Part shown: one piece after another, positions 35,816 through 43,085 of the stretch | Position numbering within the stretch: position 1 is the stretch's first letter | Layout: each line of letters begins with the position of its first letter | Assembly: GCA_023387335.1 (NCBI GenBank) | Contig: JAEWIF010000059.1 | Coordinates: 56,035-120,034 of the forward strand | Length of the DNA stretch: 64,000 nucleotides | Direction of reading: 5' to 3' | From: Pseudomonadota bacterium | GTDB taxonomy: Bacteria > Pseudomonadota > Gammaproteobacteria > Burkholderiales > Burkholderiaceae_C | The notes under the pieces: generated by a model | What the model saw: the letters and a program-made list of their open reading frames with translations, nothing else | Database searches by the model: none | What the model was told of the DNA's origin: nothing | Made by a program: the position numbers and the translations under genes

Positions 35816-36177
35816 TGCCCGGTCTCCACGCGGATGGCGACCTCGCAGTCGTCGAAGATCTCCAGCTTGGCGATGCGCACCCGCACGCCCAGAACGCCGG
35901 GCAGCTGCATCAGCCGGTTGGCCAGCTTGCCGATCAGGCTCTCGAGCAGGTTCACGTGCTCGGCCGTGCACTCCTCGATGATGATGCGGCGCACCTTGCG
36001 GTAGTCCAGCACGTGCAGGATGTCGTCGTCGCGCGGCAGCAGCGGCTGGGTGCCCAGGCTGAGCTCGGCATCCACCTGGATCGGCTGCGGCGCGCCCTTC
36101 TCGTGGTCCAGGATGCCCAGGTTGGCGTCGAAGCGCAGCCCGGTGAGGGTGAGGATCTGGGTGCCGGCCTTGGTCAT
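35806..36177 (-). CDS. folB: dihydroneopterin aldolase
   Basis: The 123-residue enzyme cleaves 7,8-dihydroneopterin to 6-hydroxymethyl-dihydropterin in folate synthesis. It shows LRFDANLGILDHEKGAPQPIQVD (the GxxxxE-like N-terminal block), VLDYRKVRRIII, HVNLLESLIGKLANRLM and VRIAKLEIFDDCEVAIRVE. Length fits. It lies 11 nt downstream of an SDR gene with pteridine-reductase features, which supports a folate operon. Confidence 0.92.
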   Translation of the reverse strand: MTKAGTQILTLTGLRFDANLGILDHEKGAPQPIQVDAELSLGTQPLLPRDDDILHVLDYRKVRRIIIEECTAEHVNLLESLIGKLANRLMQLPGVLGVRVRIAKLEIFDDCEVAIRVETGQWS

Positions 36178-36188
36178 CGTCTTGCCTC

Positions 36189-36962
36189 TCACATCAGCGA
36201 GAAGTCGCGGTCGAACTTCATCAGGTGCTGGCCGCCGTCCACCAGCAGCGTGGTGCCGGTGATGGATCGGTTCTCCAGCGCGAAACGCACCGCGGCGGCC
36301 ACGTCCTGCGGCGTCGACGAACGTCCGAGCGGCGACAGCCGGTGCAGCCGCTCGAATTTCTCCTGCGACAGCAGGTGGCTGGTGAGCGTGAGTCCCGGCG
36401 CCACGCCGACCACGCGCAACCGCGGCGCCAGCGCCTGGGCCAGCAGCGTGGTGGCGGCCTCGAGCGCGGCCTTGGACAGCGTGTAGCTGAAGAAGTCCGG
36501 ATTCGGATTCCACAGCTTCTGGTCGAGCAGGTTCACCACCGCGCCTTCGCTGCCGCGCTCGCTCACGTGGGCGTGCAGCGCCTGCGCGAGGACCACGGGC
36601 GCCGCGGTGTTGGCGAGCAGGTGCGACTGCAGCGCGGCATAGCCGAAGGACTGCGCCGAGTCGTTCTCGAACAGCGAGGCGTTGTTCACCACCGCATCGA
36701 CCGGGCCGAGCTGCTCGACGACCGCGGGCAGCAACGCGCGCGCTTCCTCCTCGATCGACAGGTCCGCCGCGAAGGCGGCGTAGCGGGCACCGTTGCGCGC
36801 ACGCGCTTCGCAGTCGGCCACGGTCTGCCGGGCTTCGTCGGCCGAGCGCCGGTAGTGCACCGCGACCTGCCAGCCGGCTTCGGCCAGCGAGAGGGCGATC
36901 TCGCGGCCCAGCCGCTGGCCGGCGCCGGTGACGAGGGCGGTGCGAAGGGCGGGCGCGTTCAC
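36189..36962 (-). CDS. SDR-family pteridine reductase (FolM-like)
   Basis: The 257-residue short-chain dehydrogenase has the cofactor motif TGAGQRLGRE. This is the TGxxxRxG variant that marks pteridine reductases and FolM rather than the usual TGxxxGxG. NNASLF and the catalytic YTLSK follow, with DGGQHL near the end. It probably reduces dihydromonapterin or dihydrofolate with NADPH. Adjacency to folB supports this. The start is GTG at 36962 (VNAPALRTALVTG); the open frame beyond it runs into the divergent methyltransferase region. Confidence 0.85.
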   Translation of the reverse strand: MNAPALRTALVTGAGQRLGREIALSLAEAGWQVAVHYRRSADEARQTVADCEARARNGARYAAFAADLSIEEEARALLPAVVEQLGPVDAVVNNASLFENDSAQSFGYAALQSHLLANTAAPVVLAQALHAHVSERGSEGAVVNLLDQKLWNPNPDFFSYTLSKAALEAATTLLAQALAPRLRVVGVAPGLTLTSHLLSQEKFERLHRLSPLGRSSTPQDVAAAVRFALENRSITGTTLLVDGGQHLMKFDRDFSLM

Positions 36963-36993
36963 GAAGGCTGGGGTGGTGGGGCGGGCCAGCCCG

Positions 36994-36999
36994 CACAAT
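36994..36999 (+). promoter_or_regulatory. -10-like CACAAT 6 nt before a GTG start
   Basis: CACAATCGCGGG leads directly to the GTG at 37006. The same AATCGCGG string follows the -10 boxes of ahcY (9904) and the TetR gene (47284). Confidence 0.4.
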
Positions 37000-37005
37000 C
37001 GCGGG

Positions 37006-38100
37006 GTGACAACCGAAGCAGGCAGTGTAACGAGCGCCCTGGGCGCATTGATCGCCCAATCCATCGCGCGCAGCGGCGGCTGGCTGCCGTTCGACCGCTT
37101 CATGGCGCTGGCGCTCTACGCGCCCGGCCTGGGCTACTACGCCGGCGGCCTGCGCAAGTTCGGCGCGATGCCGTCGTCGGGCAGCGACTTCGTCACCGCG
37201 CCGGAACTGACGCCGCTGTTCGGCCATGCGCTGGCGCGGCAGGTGCGGCAGGCGCTGGACGCGTCCGGCACGGACGAGCTGTGGGAGTTCGGCGCCGGCT
37301 CCGGCGCGCTGGCGGCGCAGCTGCTGGAGACGCTGGGCGACCGGGTGCGCCGCTACACCATCGTCGAGCTGTCGGCCACGCTGCGGGCGCGGCAGCAGCA
37401 CCGGCTGGCCGATTTCGGCGATCGCGTGCGCTGGGCCGACGAACTGCCCGACGCGCTGCGCGGCGTGGTGGTCGGCAACGAGGTGCTGGATGCGATGCCG
37501 GTGAAGCTGCTGCATCGCGTCGGCGGCACGTGGCACGAACGCGGCGTGGTCGTCGATGGCGGTGCGCTCCGCTTCTCCGACCGGCCCACCGAGCTGCGGC
37601 CGCCGCTCGAAGTGGAAGGCCCGCACGACTACCTGACCGAGATCCATCCGCAGGCGCTGGCCTTCATCCGCACGCTGGCCGACCGGCTGGAGGCGGGCGC
37701 GGCCTTCTTCCTCGACTACGGTTTCCCCGAGCGCGAGTACTGGCACGCGCAGCGCCACATGGGCACGCTGATGTGCCACAAGGGCCACCTGGCCGACGGC
37801 GATCCGCTGGCCTCCGTCGGCGAGAAGGACATCACGGCCCACGTCGATTTCACCGGCATCGCGGTGGCGGCGCAGGAGTCGGGCCTGAACCTGCTGGGCT
37901 ACACCAGCCAGGCGCACTTCCTCTTCAACTGCGGCATCCTCGAGATGGCGACCGGCGCGCCGCCGCGCGAGCACGCGGCGATGCAGAAGCTGGTGAACGA
38001 GCACGAGATGGGCGAGCTGTTCAAGGTCATCGGGCTCGCCAAGGGCGGGTTCTGGGACGCGCTCGGTTTCGCGCGCGGCGACCGCACCGATCGCCTCTGA
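37006..38100 (+). CDS. MidA/NDUFAF7-like SAM-dependent methyltransferase
   Basis: The 364-residue protein belongs to COG1565. It has PFDRFMALALYAPGLGYYAGG near the N-terminus and GSDFVTAPELTPLFGHALARQV. LWEFGAGSGALAAQLL is the SAM motif, GNEVLDAMPV follows, and FFLDYGFPEREY lies in the C-terminal half. The mitochondrial homologue NDUFAF7 methylates an arginine of complex I; bacterial members are poorly studied. The GTG at 37006 gives the family N-terminus. It is divergent from the SDR gene over 43 nt. Confidence 0.9.
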   Translation: MTTEAGSVTSALGALIAQSIARSGGWLPFDRFMALALYAPGLGYYAGGLRKFGAMPSSGSDFVTAPELTPLFGHALARQVRQALDASGTDELWEFGAGSGALAAQLLETLGDRVRRYTIVELSATLRARQQHRLADFGDRVRWADELPDALRGVVVGNEVLDAMPVKLLHRVGGTWHERGVVVDGGALRFSDRPTELRPPLEVEGPHDYLTEIHPQALAFIRTLADRLEAGAAFFLDYGFPEREYWHAQRHMGTLMCHKGHLADGDPLASVGEKDITAHVDFTGIAVAAQESGLNLLGYTSQAHFLFNCGILEMATGAPPREHAAMQKLVNEHEMGELFKVIGLAKGGFWDALGFARGDRTDRL

Positions 38101-38105
38101 TTCCC

Positions 38106-38111
38106 TACACT
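38106..38111 (+). promoter_or_regulatory. -10-like TACACT 6 nt before the DUF2905 start
   Basis: TACACT, six bases, then ATG. It lies immediately after the stop of the upstream methyltransferase, so a separate leaderless transcript is possible besides read-through. Confidence 0.4.
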
Positions 38112-38117
38112 GTCCCG

Positions 38118-38312
38118 ATGATCCGCTGGTTCCTCGTCGTCTTCCTCGCCCTGATGCTGATCAGCTGGCTGTCGCCGCTGCTGCAGCGCCTGGGCTTCGG
38201 CAAGCTGCCGGGCGACCTGCGCTTCAAGCTCTTCGGCCGCGAGTGGTTCGTGCCGCTCGCCTCCACGATGCTGCTCAGCATGCTTGCCGCCGCCATCGCG
38301 CGGTTCATCTGA
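38118..38312 (+). CDS. DUF2905 small membrane protein
   Basis: The 64-residue protein has two membrane helices (about residues 3-23 and 44-62) joined by a loop with LGFGKLPGDLRFKLFGREWFVPLAS. That loop is the DUF2905 signature, centred on LPGD. Function is unknown; members are widespread inner-membrane proteins. It lies 17 nt after the methyltransferase gene and 10 nt before the ROK kinase. Confidence 0.88.
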   Translation: MIRWFLVVFLALMLISWLSPLLQRLGFGKLPGDLRFKLFGREWFVPLASTMLLSMLAAAIARFI

Positions 38313-38322
38313 CCGGGACGGA

Positions 38323-39243
38323 ATGAAAGCCTGCATCGACATCGGCGGCACGAAGGTGGCCGTCAGCCTGAACGACGGCGGCATGGACCTCGTCGCGCGC
38401 CGCAGCGAGCCCACGCAGAAGACCGGCGACAACGGCGCGCTGGCGGCGCAGATCGTGCGGATGGTCGACGAGTCGTGCGCACACGCCGGCGTCGCGCCGC
38501 GTGATGTCCAGTTCGCCGGCGTGTCCTCGTGCGGCCCGTTCGTGATCGTGCAAGGGCGCATCGAACTGGCCGCGCCCAACATCTGCGGCGGCCTCGCCGG
38601 CCCGGGCCGCGGGTTGCCCAACGACTGGATGACGGCGCTGCTGGAAGCGCCGCTCGCGGGACGCTTCGAGCAACTGCGCATCGAGAACGACGGCGTGGCC
38701 GCGCTGGAAGCCGAGCGCCGATGGGGCGCGCTGCAGGGCTTCGACCACTGCGCCTACGTGACGTGGAGCACCGGCATCGGCACCGGGCTGTGCGTCGATG
38801 GCCGCGTGCTGCGCGGCAAGAACGGCAATGCGGGCCATGCGGGCCACATGTTCGTCAGCGACAACGACGACGCGCTGTGCGGCTGCGGCAACGTGGGCGA
38901 CGTGGAGGCGCTGGTGGCCGGGTCCGCGGTGGAGCGCCGCTTCGGCGCCGACGCGGCCACGCTGCTGCAGCGCGCGCAGGCCGGGGACAGCGCCGCCGCT
39001 GCCATCGTCGACGAGCTTTGCCGCGTGCTGGGTAGGGGCTTGTACAACCTGGTGGCCACGCTGGACCTGCAGCGCATCAGCCTGGGCGGCAGCGTGTTCT
39101 GGAACAACCGCGACTACCTGCTGCCGCGGCTTCGGCGGGAAGTCGCCATGCACCTGCCGGCTTTGACGGCGGGGTGCGACCTGGTGGCGGCGGGACTCGA
39201 GAACCGCGTCGGCGACTACGCGGCGCTGGCCCTGGTCGCCTGA
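38323..39243 (+). CDS. ROK-family sugar kinase
   Basis: The 306-residue protein begins MKACIDIGGTKVAVSL, the ATP-binding motif of ROK kinases. It has IENDGVAALEAERRWGA (catalytic Asp region) and STGIGTGLCVDG. The zinc-binding GHMFV and CGCGNVGDVE block follows, although the cysteine motif is shorter than the classical CxCGxxGCxE. It lacks a DNA-binding domain, so it is a kinase and not a NagC-type repressor. Likely substrates are glucose, N-acetylglucosamine or N-acetylmannosamine. The 3' end overlaps cca by 28 nt. Confidence 0.86.
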   Translation: MKACIDIGGTKVAVSLNDGGMDLVARRSEPTQKTGDNGALAAQIVRMVDESCAHAGVAPRDVQFAGVSSCGPFVIVQGRIELAAPNICGGLAGPGRGLPNDWMTALLEAPLAGRFEQLRIENDGVAALEAERRWGALQGFDHCAYVTWSTGIGTGLCVDGRVLRGKNGNAGHAGHMFVSDNDDALCGCGNVGDVEALVAGSAVERRFGADAATLLQRAQAGDSAAAAIVDELCRVLGRGLYNLVATLDLQRISLGGSVFWNNRDYLLPRLRREVAMHLPALTAGCDLVAAGLENRVGDYAALALVA

Positions 39244-40451
39244 TCGACCGCCTCCACCCGCGCGTGGTGGATCCGTTCTCCGACCTTCGGTCCTGACAGC
39301 CCCTGCGCCTGCGCCGCCGCGGCGATCTCGCTGGTGCTCACCGCCTGCGCCGCGCGCAGCGCGCCCAGCAGGCGCGCCTTCTGCGTGTACTCGCGCTCTT
39401 CGAATCCCAGCCTCCCGCGTGCATCGCATTCGCAGGCGAGCAGCACGTCGGCGAAGCGCTGCGGCTTGCGGAACGCGTCGCATCGTTCCAGCAGCCGGAC
39501 CAGGGCGGCCGCGCCGAACTCGTCGCTGCGATGGATGTTGCCGTGCTCGCGCGCCACCACGTCGGCCAGCTCGTGGCATTCGGTCGGCACGCGCAGGCGC
39601 TGCGCCACGGCCTTCAGCAACCGCGCGCTGCGCTCCTCGTGCCCGATGTGCCTGGGCAGCACCGAAGCCGGCGTGGTGCCCTTGCCCAGGTCGTGCGTGA
39701 GGCAGGCGAAGCGCACGGGCAGGCTGGCCTGCAGGCGGGCGCTCATGTCCAGCACCATCATCAGGTGCACCCCGGTGTCCACCTCCGGGTGGTACTCGGC
39801 GCGCTGCGGAACGCCCCACAGGCGATCGACCTCGGGCAGCAGCCGCTCGAGCGCGCCGCATTCGCGAAGCACCTCGAACATGCGCGAAGGGCGGTGCTCC
39901 ATCAGCCCCCGCGCCAGTTCCTGCCACACGCGCTCCGGCACCAGCGCGTCGGCTTCGCCGGCATCGACCATGCCGCGCATCAGCTCCATCGTCTCGGGTG
40001 CCACGCTGAAGTCGGCGAAGCGGGCGGCGAAGCGCGCCAGCCGCAGGATGCGCACCGGGTCCTCGCGGAAGGCTTCGGTGACGTGGCGCAGCACTCGCGC
40101 GCGCAGGTCCATCTGGCCGCCGAAGGGATCGATCAGCCGGCCTTCGCCGTCCTGCGCCATGGCGTTGATCGTGAGGTCGCGCCGCGCCAGGTCTTCCTCC
40201 AGCGTCACGCCCGGTTCGGCGTGGAAGGCGAAGCCGTGGTAGCCGCGGCCGGTCTTGCGCTCGGTGCGCGCCAGTGCGTATTCCTCGCGCGTCTCGGGAT
40301 GCAGGAACACCGGGAAGTCGCGGCCCACCGGCAGGTAGCCGGCCGCCACCATCTCCTCCGGCGTGGCGCCGACGACGACCCAGTCGTGATCGTTCACCGG
40401 CAGCCCCAGCAGCGCATCGCGGACCGCTCCACCGACCATGTACGTCTGCAT
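39216..40451 (-). CDS. cca: tRNA CCA-adding enzyme (nucleotidyltransferase, HD domain)
   Basis: The 411-residue enzyme builds or repairs the 3' CCA of tRNAs. Class II signatures: YMVGGAVRDALLGLPVNDHDWVV with catalytic D-x-D, ALARTERKTGRGYHGF, RRDLTINAMA, and EDPVRILRLARFAARF. A C-terminal HD phosphohydrolase domain (CLTHDLGKG, HRSDE) is present as in the multifunctional gammaproteobacterial type. The ATG at 40451 gives MQTYMVGGAV. TACACT (40459-40464, minus) lies 7 nt before it. Confidence 0.96.
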   Translation of the reverse strand: MQTYMVGGAVRDALLGLPVNDHDWVVVGATPEEMVAAGYLPVGRDFPVFLHPETREEYALARTERKTGRGYHGFAFHAEPGVTLEEDLARRDLTINAMAQDGEGRLIDPFGGQMDLRARVLRHVTEAFREDPVRILRLARFAARFADFSVAPETMELMRGMVDAGEADALVPERVWQELARGLMEHRPSRMFEVLRECGALERLLPEVDRLWGVPQRAEYHPEVDTGVHLMMVLDMSARLQASLPVRFACLTHDLGKGTTPASVLPRHIGHEERSARLLKAVAQRLRVPTECHELADVVAREHGNIHRSDEFGAAALVRLLERCDAFRKPQRFADVLLACECDARGRLGFEEREYTQKARLLGALRAAQAVSTSEIAAAAQAQGLSGPKVGERIHHARVEAVDQATRASAA

Positions 40452-40869
40452 GGCGGCCAGTGTAAGCCGCGCTCAGGTATCGCCGCCCAGTGCCAACGCA
40501 GTCGTTCCGGGCCAGGGCGGGGAGGGTCTTCTGCCTCCATGTCCCCCGCGCGCCTGAACGGCGCCGGCTCCTCCTTTACTTCCGGCAGAAGACCCTCCCC
40601 ACCCTCTCCCTGCGGCGGTGCGAGATCGACCGCAGCCTGAACGGCCATCCTGAGCGACCGCCGCGCCCAGGCCGCCTTGGGGGCGGCCCTGAAGCGGCGT
40701 GGTGCTGTGAGATCGAAAGTGCCTAAACCGGCCGCCCTAGGCGGCCGCCGCGCCGTGGTCGCTTTTGCTCGGGGCTCGAGGCGCACTTTGATTGAACGCG
40801 GCGTAGGGACAGGAGGGCTCCCTCCCCCTGGCCCGGCACGGGACAGCGTTCAAACCGGGGGCCGACGAG
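40452..40869. other. 418-nt intergenic region with inverted repeats, no gene seen
   Basis: I see no credible coding sequence. A perfect 17-bp inverted repeat, GGGGAGGGTCTTCTGCC (40519-40535) and GGCAGAAGACCCTCCCC (40584-40600), is separated by 48 nt. A second stem, CGGCCGCC/GGCGGCCG, is at 40729-40747. CCTGAACGGC occurs twice (near 40553 and 40637). The cca promoter hexamer is at 40459-40464. It may be a decayed or miniature mobile element. Confidence 0.55.
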
Positions 40870-41775
40870 TCACTGCCGCGCAGCCTCCTGACCGGACAGC
40901 TGTCGCCAGACCTCGCGCGCCTGTTCGCGCTTGACGGCCGGCGCCGGTGGCAAGGGCAGGCGGCAGTCGCCCACCGGCTGGCCGAGCACGTCCAGCGTCG
41001 CCTTGACCGACATCGCGTACACGCAGTCGTCGTCATTGACGAAGCGGAACGAGGGCAGCAGCTGCGCGTGCAGGCGCCGCGCCAGTGCGATGTCGCCGGC
41101 GCCGAACGCATCGAGCATCCGGACGAACCAGGGCGCGGTCCAGTGCGTGGTCGTGCCCACGACACCGACCGCGCCGCAGGCCAGGAGCGGCAGGGTGGCG
41201 GCATCGTCGCCGCTGTAGAGGTCGAAGTGCTCGCCGGCTTGGGCGACCAGCGCCGCGGACGAAGCCGCGTCGCCGGTGGCGTCCTTGAACGCGGCGATGT
41301 TGGGCACTTCGCGGAACAGTCTCAGCAGCACGTCTTGCGCGACACGCCTGCCGGTGCGCAGCGGCACGTCGTAGAGCATCACCGGCAGATCGGTCGCGGC
41401 GGCCATCGCGCGAAAGTGCGCCTCGATGCCGGCCTGCGGCGGGCGGTTGTAGTAGGGCGCGACGGCCAGCACACCGGCCGCGCCCAGGTCCTGCGCCTTG
41501 CTCGTGAGCGCGACGCTGTGCGCGGTGTCGTTGCTGCCGGCGCCGGCCACGACGGGCACGGTGACGGCTTCCGCGACGGCCGCGACGAGGTCGCAGAGTT
41601 CGGAATCGGACAGCGTGCTGGCTTCGCCGGTGGTGCCGGCGACGACCAGGCCGTCGTGGCCGTGATCGACCAGCCAGCGAGCCAGGCGACGGGCCGCGTC
41701 GAGATCGAGACGGCCCGCCGGATCGAACGGCGTGACCATCGCGCTCATCACGCGCCCGAAGTGCCGTGCCCTCAT
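40870..41775 (-). CDS. dapA: 4-hydroxy-tetrahydrodipicolinate synthase (DapA-family)
   Basis: The 301-residue class I aldolase condenses pyruvate with aspartate semialdehyde for lysine and diaminopimelate. The active-site set is complete: AGTTGEAST (TT pair), YDVPLRTG (Tyr and Arg) and AAFKDATGD (Schiff-base Lys). PYYNRP and YSGDDA are also present. The ATG at 41775 overlaps the GST stop as ATGA. Other members of this fold act on other 2-keto acids, so a second true dapA elsewhere would change the call. Confidence 0.85.
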   Translation of the reverse strand: MRARHFGRVMSAMVTPFDPAGRLDLDAARRLARWLVDHGHDGLVVAGTTGEASTLSDSELCDLVAAVAEAVTVPVVAGAGSNDTAHSVALTSKAQDLGAAGVLAVAPYYNRPPQAGIEAHFRAMAAATDLPVMLYDVPLRTGRRVAQDVLLRLFREVPNIAAFKDATGDAASSAALVAQAGEHFDLYSGDDAATLPLLACGAVGVVGTTTHWTAPWFVRMLDAFGAGDIALARRLHAQLLPSFRFVNDDDCVYAMSVKATLDVLGQPVGDCRLPLPPAPAVKREQAREVWRQLSGQEAARQ

Positions 41776-42455
41776 CGCGAAGTCCGGTACGGCTCGTCGA
41801 ACTCCACGAAATCTTTCTCGGCCAGCGCGCCCTCGACCCAGGCCTGCACGCCGGGAAGCGCAAACACGCGGCGGATGTAGTCGGTGATGTGCCCCGGCAC
41901 CGGCAGCGCGTAGTTGCGGATGCGCGCGCACACCGGCGCGAAGTAGGCGTCGGCGACGCTGAAGTCGCCGAACAGCATCGGCCCGCCGTGCTGCTCCAGC
42001 AGCTCGGTCCACATGCCCACGATGCGCTGCACGTCGGTGCGTACGGCCGGCTGGTCGCGCCAGACCAGGGCGCCGATGTGCGGCAGCGCGGCCTCGATGT
42101 TCATCGGGCAGTGGGTGCGCAGCGCGGAGAAACCGGCGTGCATCTCGGCGCAGACGCTGCGGGCGCGGGCCCGCGCCTTGGCGTCCTTCGGCCAGAGGTG
42201 GTGCTCCGGGAAGCGCTCGGCCGCGTACTCGCAGATCGCCAGCGAATCCCAGACCGCGAGGTCGCCGTCCACCAGCGCCGGCACCTTGCCCTGCGGGTTG
42301 ATCGGCCCCATCACTTCCTTGAACTGCGAGCCCGAGGCGAACGAGTCGAAGCGCACCAGCACCTCCTCGAACGGGATGCCGGCCTGCCGCAGCAGCACCC
42401 ACGGCCGCATGGACCAGGACGAGTAGTTCTTGTTGCCGATGTAGAGCTTGAGCAT
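41772..42455 (-). CDS. glutathione S-transferase family protein
   Basis: The 227-residue protein has a thioredoxin-like N-terminal domain (MLKLYIGNKNYSSWSMRPWVLLRQAGIPFEE; GKVPALVDGDLAVWDSLAICEY with the SNAIL/TRATL-like glutathione contact) and an all-helical C-terminal domain ending in FGDFSVADAYFAPV. The catalytic Ser is probably in NYSSWS, as in zeta-like and related bacterial GSTs. AAGAGGG precedes the ATG. It is coupled to dapA by a 4-nt overlap. The substrate is unknown. Confidence 0.92.
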   Translation of the reverse strand: MLKLYIGNKNYSSWSMRPWVLLRQAGIPFEEVLVRFDSFASGSQFKEVMGPINPQGKVPALVDGDLAVWDSLAICEYAAERFPEHHLWPKDAKARARARSVCAEMHAGFSALRTHCPMNIEAALPHIGALVWRDQPAVRTDVQRIVGMWTELLEQHGGPMLFGDFSVADAYFAPVCARIRNYALPVPGHITDYIRRVFALPGVQAWVEGALAEKDFVEFDEPYRTSR

Positions 42456-42544
42456 CGTTGTCCCTCTTCTTTCGTGAAAGATGAGGGCGATGCTAGCGGC
42501 GGGGTTGGGCGGGATTGATGCCGAAACGCCCCGCCATTGATGCG

Positions 42545-43069
42545 TCAGCCGCCCTCGCCGGTGTCGCGGGGCGTGACGATGCGCTGCCGGCGCCGGGCCA
42601 GGTAGCGGTCCATCGGACCTTCCATCGCCAGGATGGCCAGCGCCATCAGCGTGCTGAGCACGGCGGTGGCCTCGCGGCCCAGGCCGGCGCCCATGCCGAT
42701 GGCGGCCGCCATCCACAGGCTAGCCGAAGTGGTGAGGCCGTGCACGTGCTCCTCGCCGACCGCCTTGAGGATGACGCCGGCGCAGAGGAAGCCCACGCCC
42801 GCCAGCAGCCCCTGGATCACGCGGCTGAGGTCGCTGAGCTCGATGCCGGCCTGCAGCGGGAGCAGCACGAACAACCCCGAGCCGAGCGCCACCAGCATGT
42901 GGGTGCGCAGGCCCGCGGACTTGCCGGCCAGCTCGCGCTGCATGCCGATCAGGCCGCCGAGCAGCGCCGCCAGCAGCAGCCGCAGCACCACGCGCGTGAG
43001 CTGCTCCAGGTCGGGGATGTCCGAGAACTCGGCGGCGACGGTGGCGGCGATGGTGTCCCAGGCGCTCAT
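42545..43069 (-). CDS. MgtC/SapB-family membrane protein
   Basis: The 174-residue protein has four to five membrane helices and the MgtC signatures: LLLAALLGGLIGMQRELAGKSAGLRTHMLVALGSGLF and GVGFLCAGVILK, with GLTTSASLWMAAAIGMGAGLG later. It lacks the C-terminal soluble domain of Salmonella MgtC, so it is the short form. Roles in other bacteria are magnesium homeostasis and ATP synthase control. It lies 16 nt upstream, in minus-strand terms, of the end of slt. Confidence 0.9.
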   Translation of the reverse strand: MSAWDTIAATVAAEFSDIPDLEQLTRVVLRLLLAALLGGLIGMQRELAGKSAGLRTHMLVALGSGLFVLLPLQAGIELSDLSRVIQGLLAGVGFLCAGVILKAVGEEHVHGLTTSASLWMAAAIGMGAGLGREATAVLSTLMALAILAMEGPMDRYLARRRQRIVTPRDTGEGG

Positions 43070-43085
43070 GCGGTCGTCGCGGCCG

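Noticed and set aside
38323..39243. ROK protein as a NagC-type repressor
   Set aside because: It has no N-terminal helix-turn-helix; the ATP-binding DIGGTK motif begins at residue 5.
40729..40747. CGGCCGCC/GGCGGCCG stem as an intrinsic terminator
   Set aside because: There is no U-tract after it on either strand, and the flanking genes are not oriented to need one.
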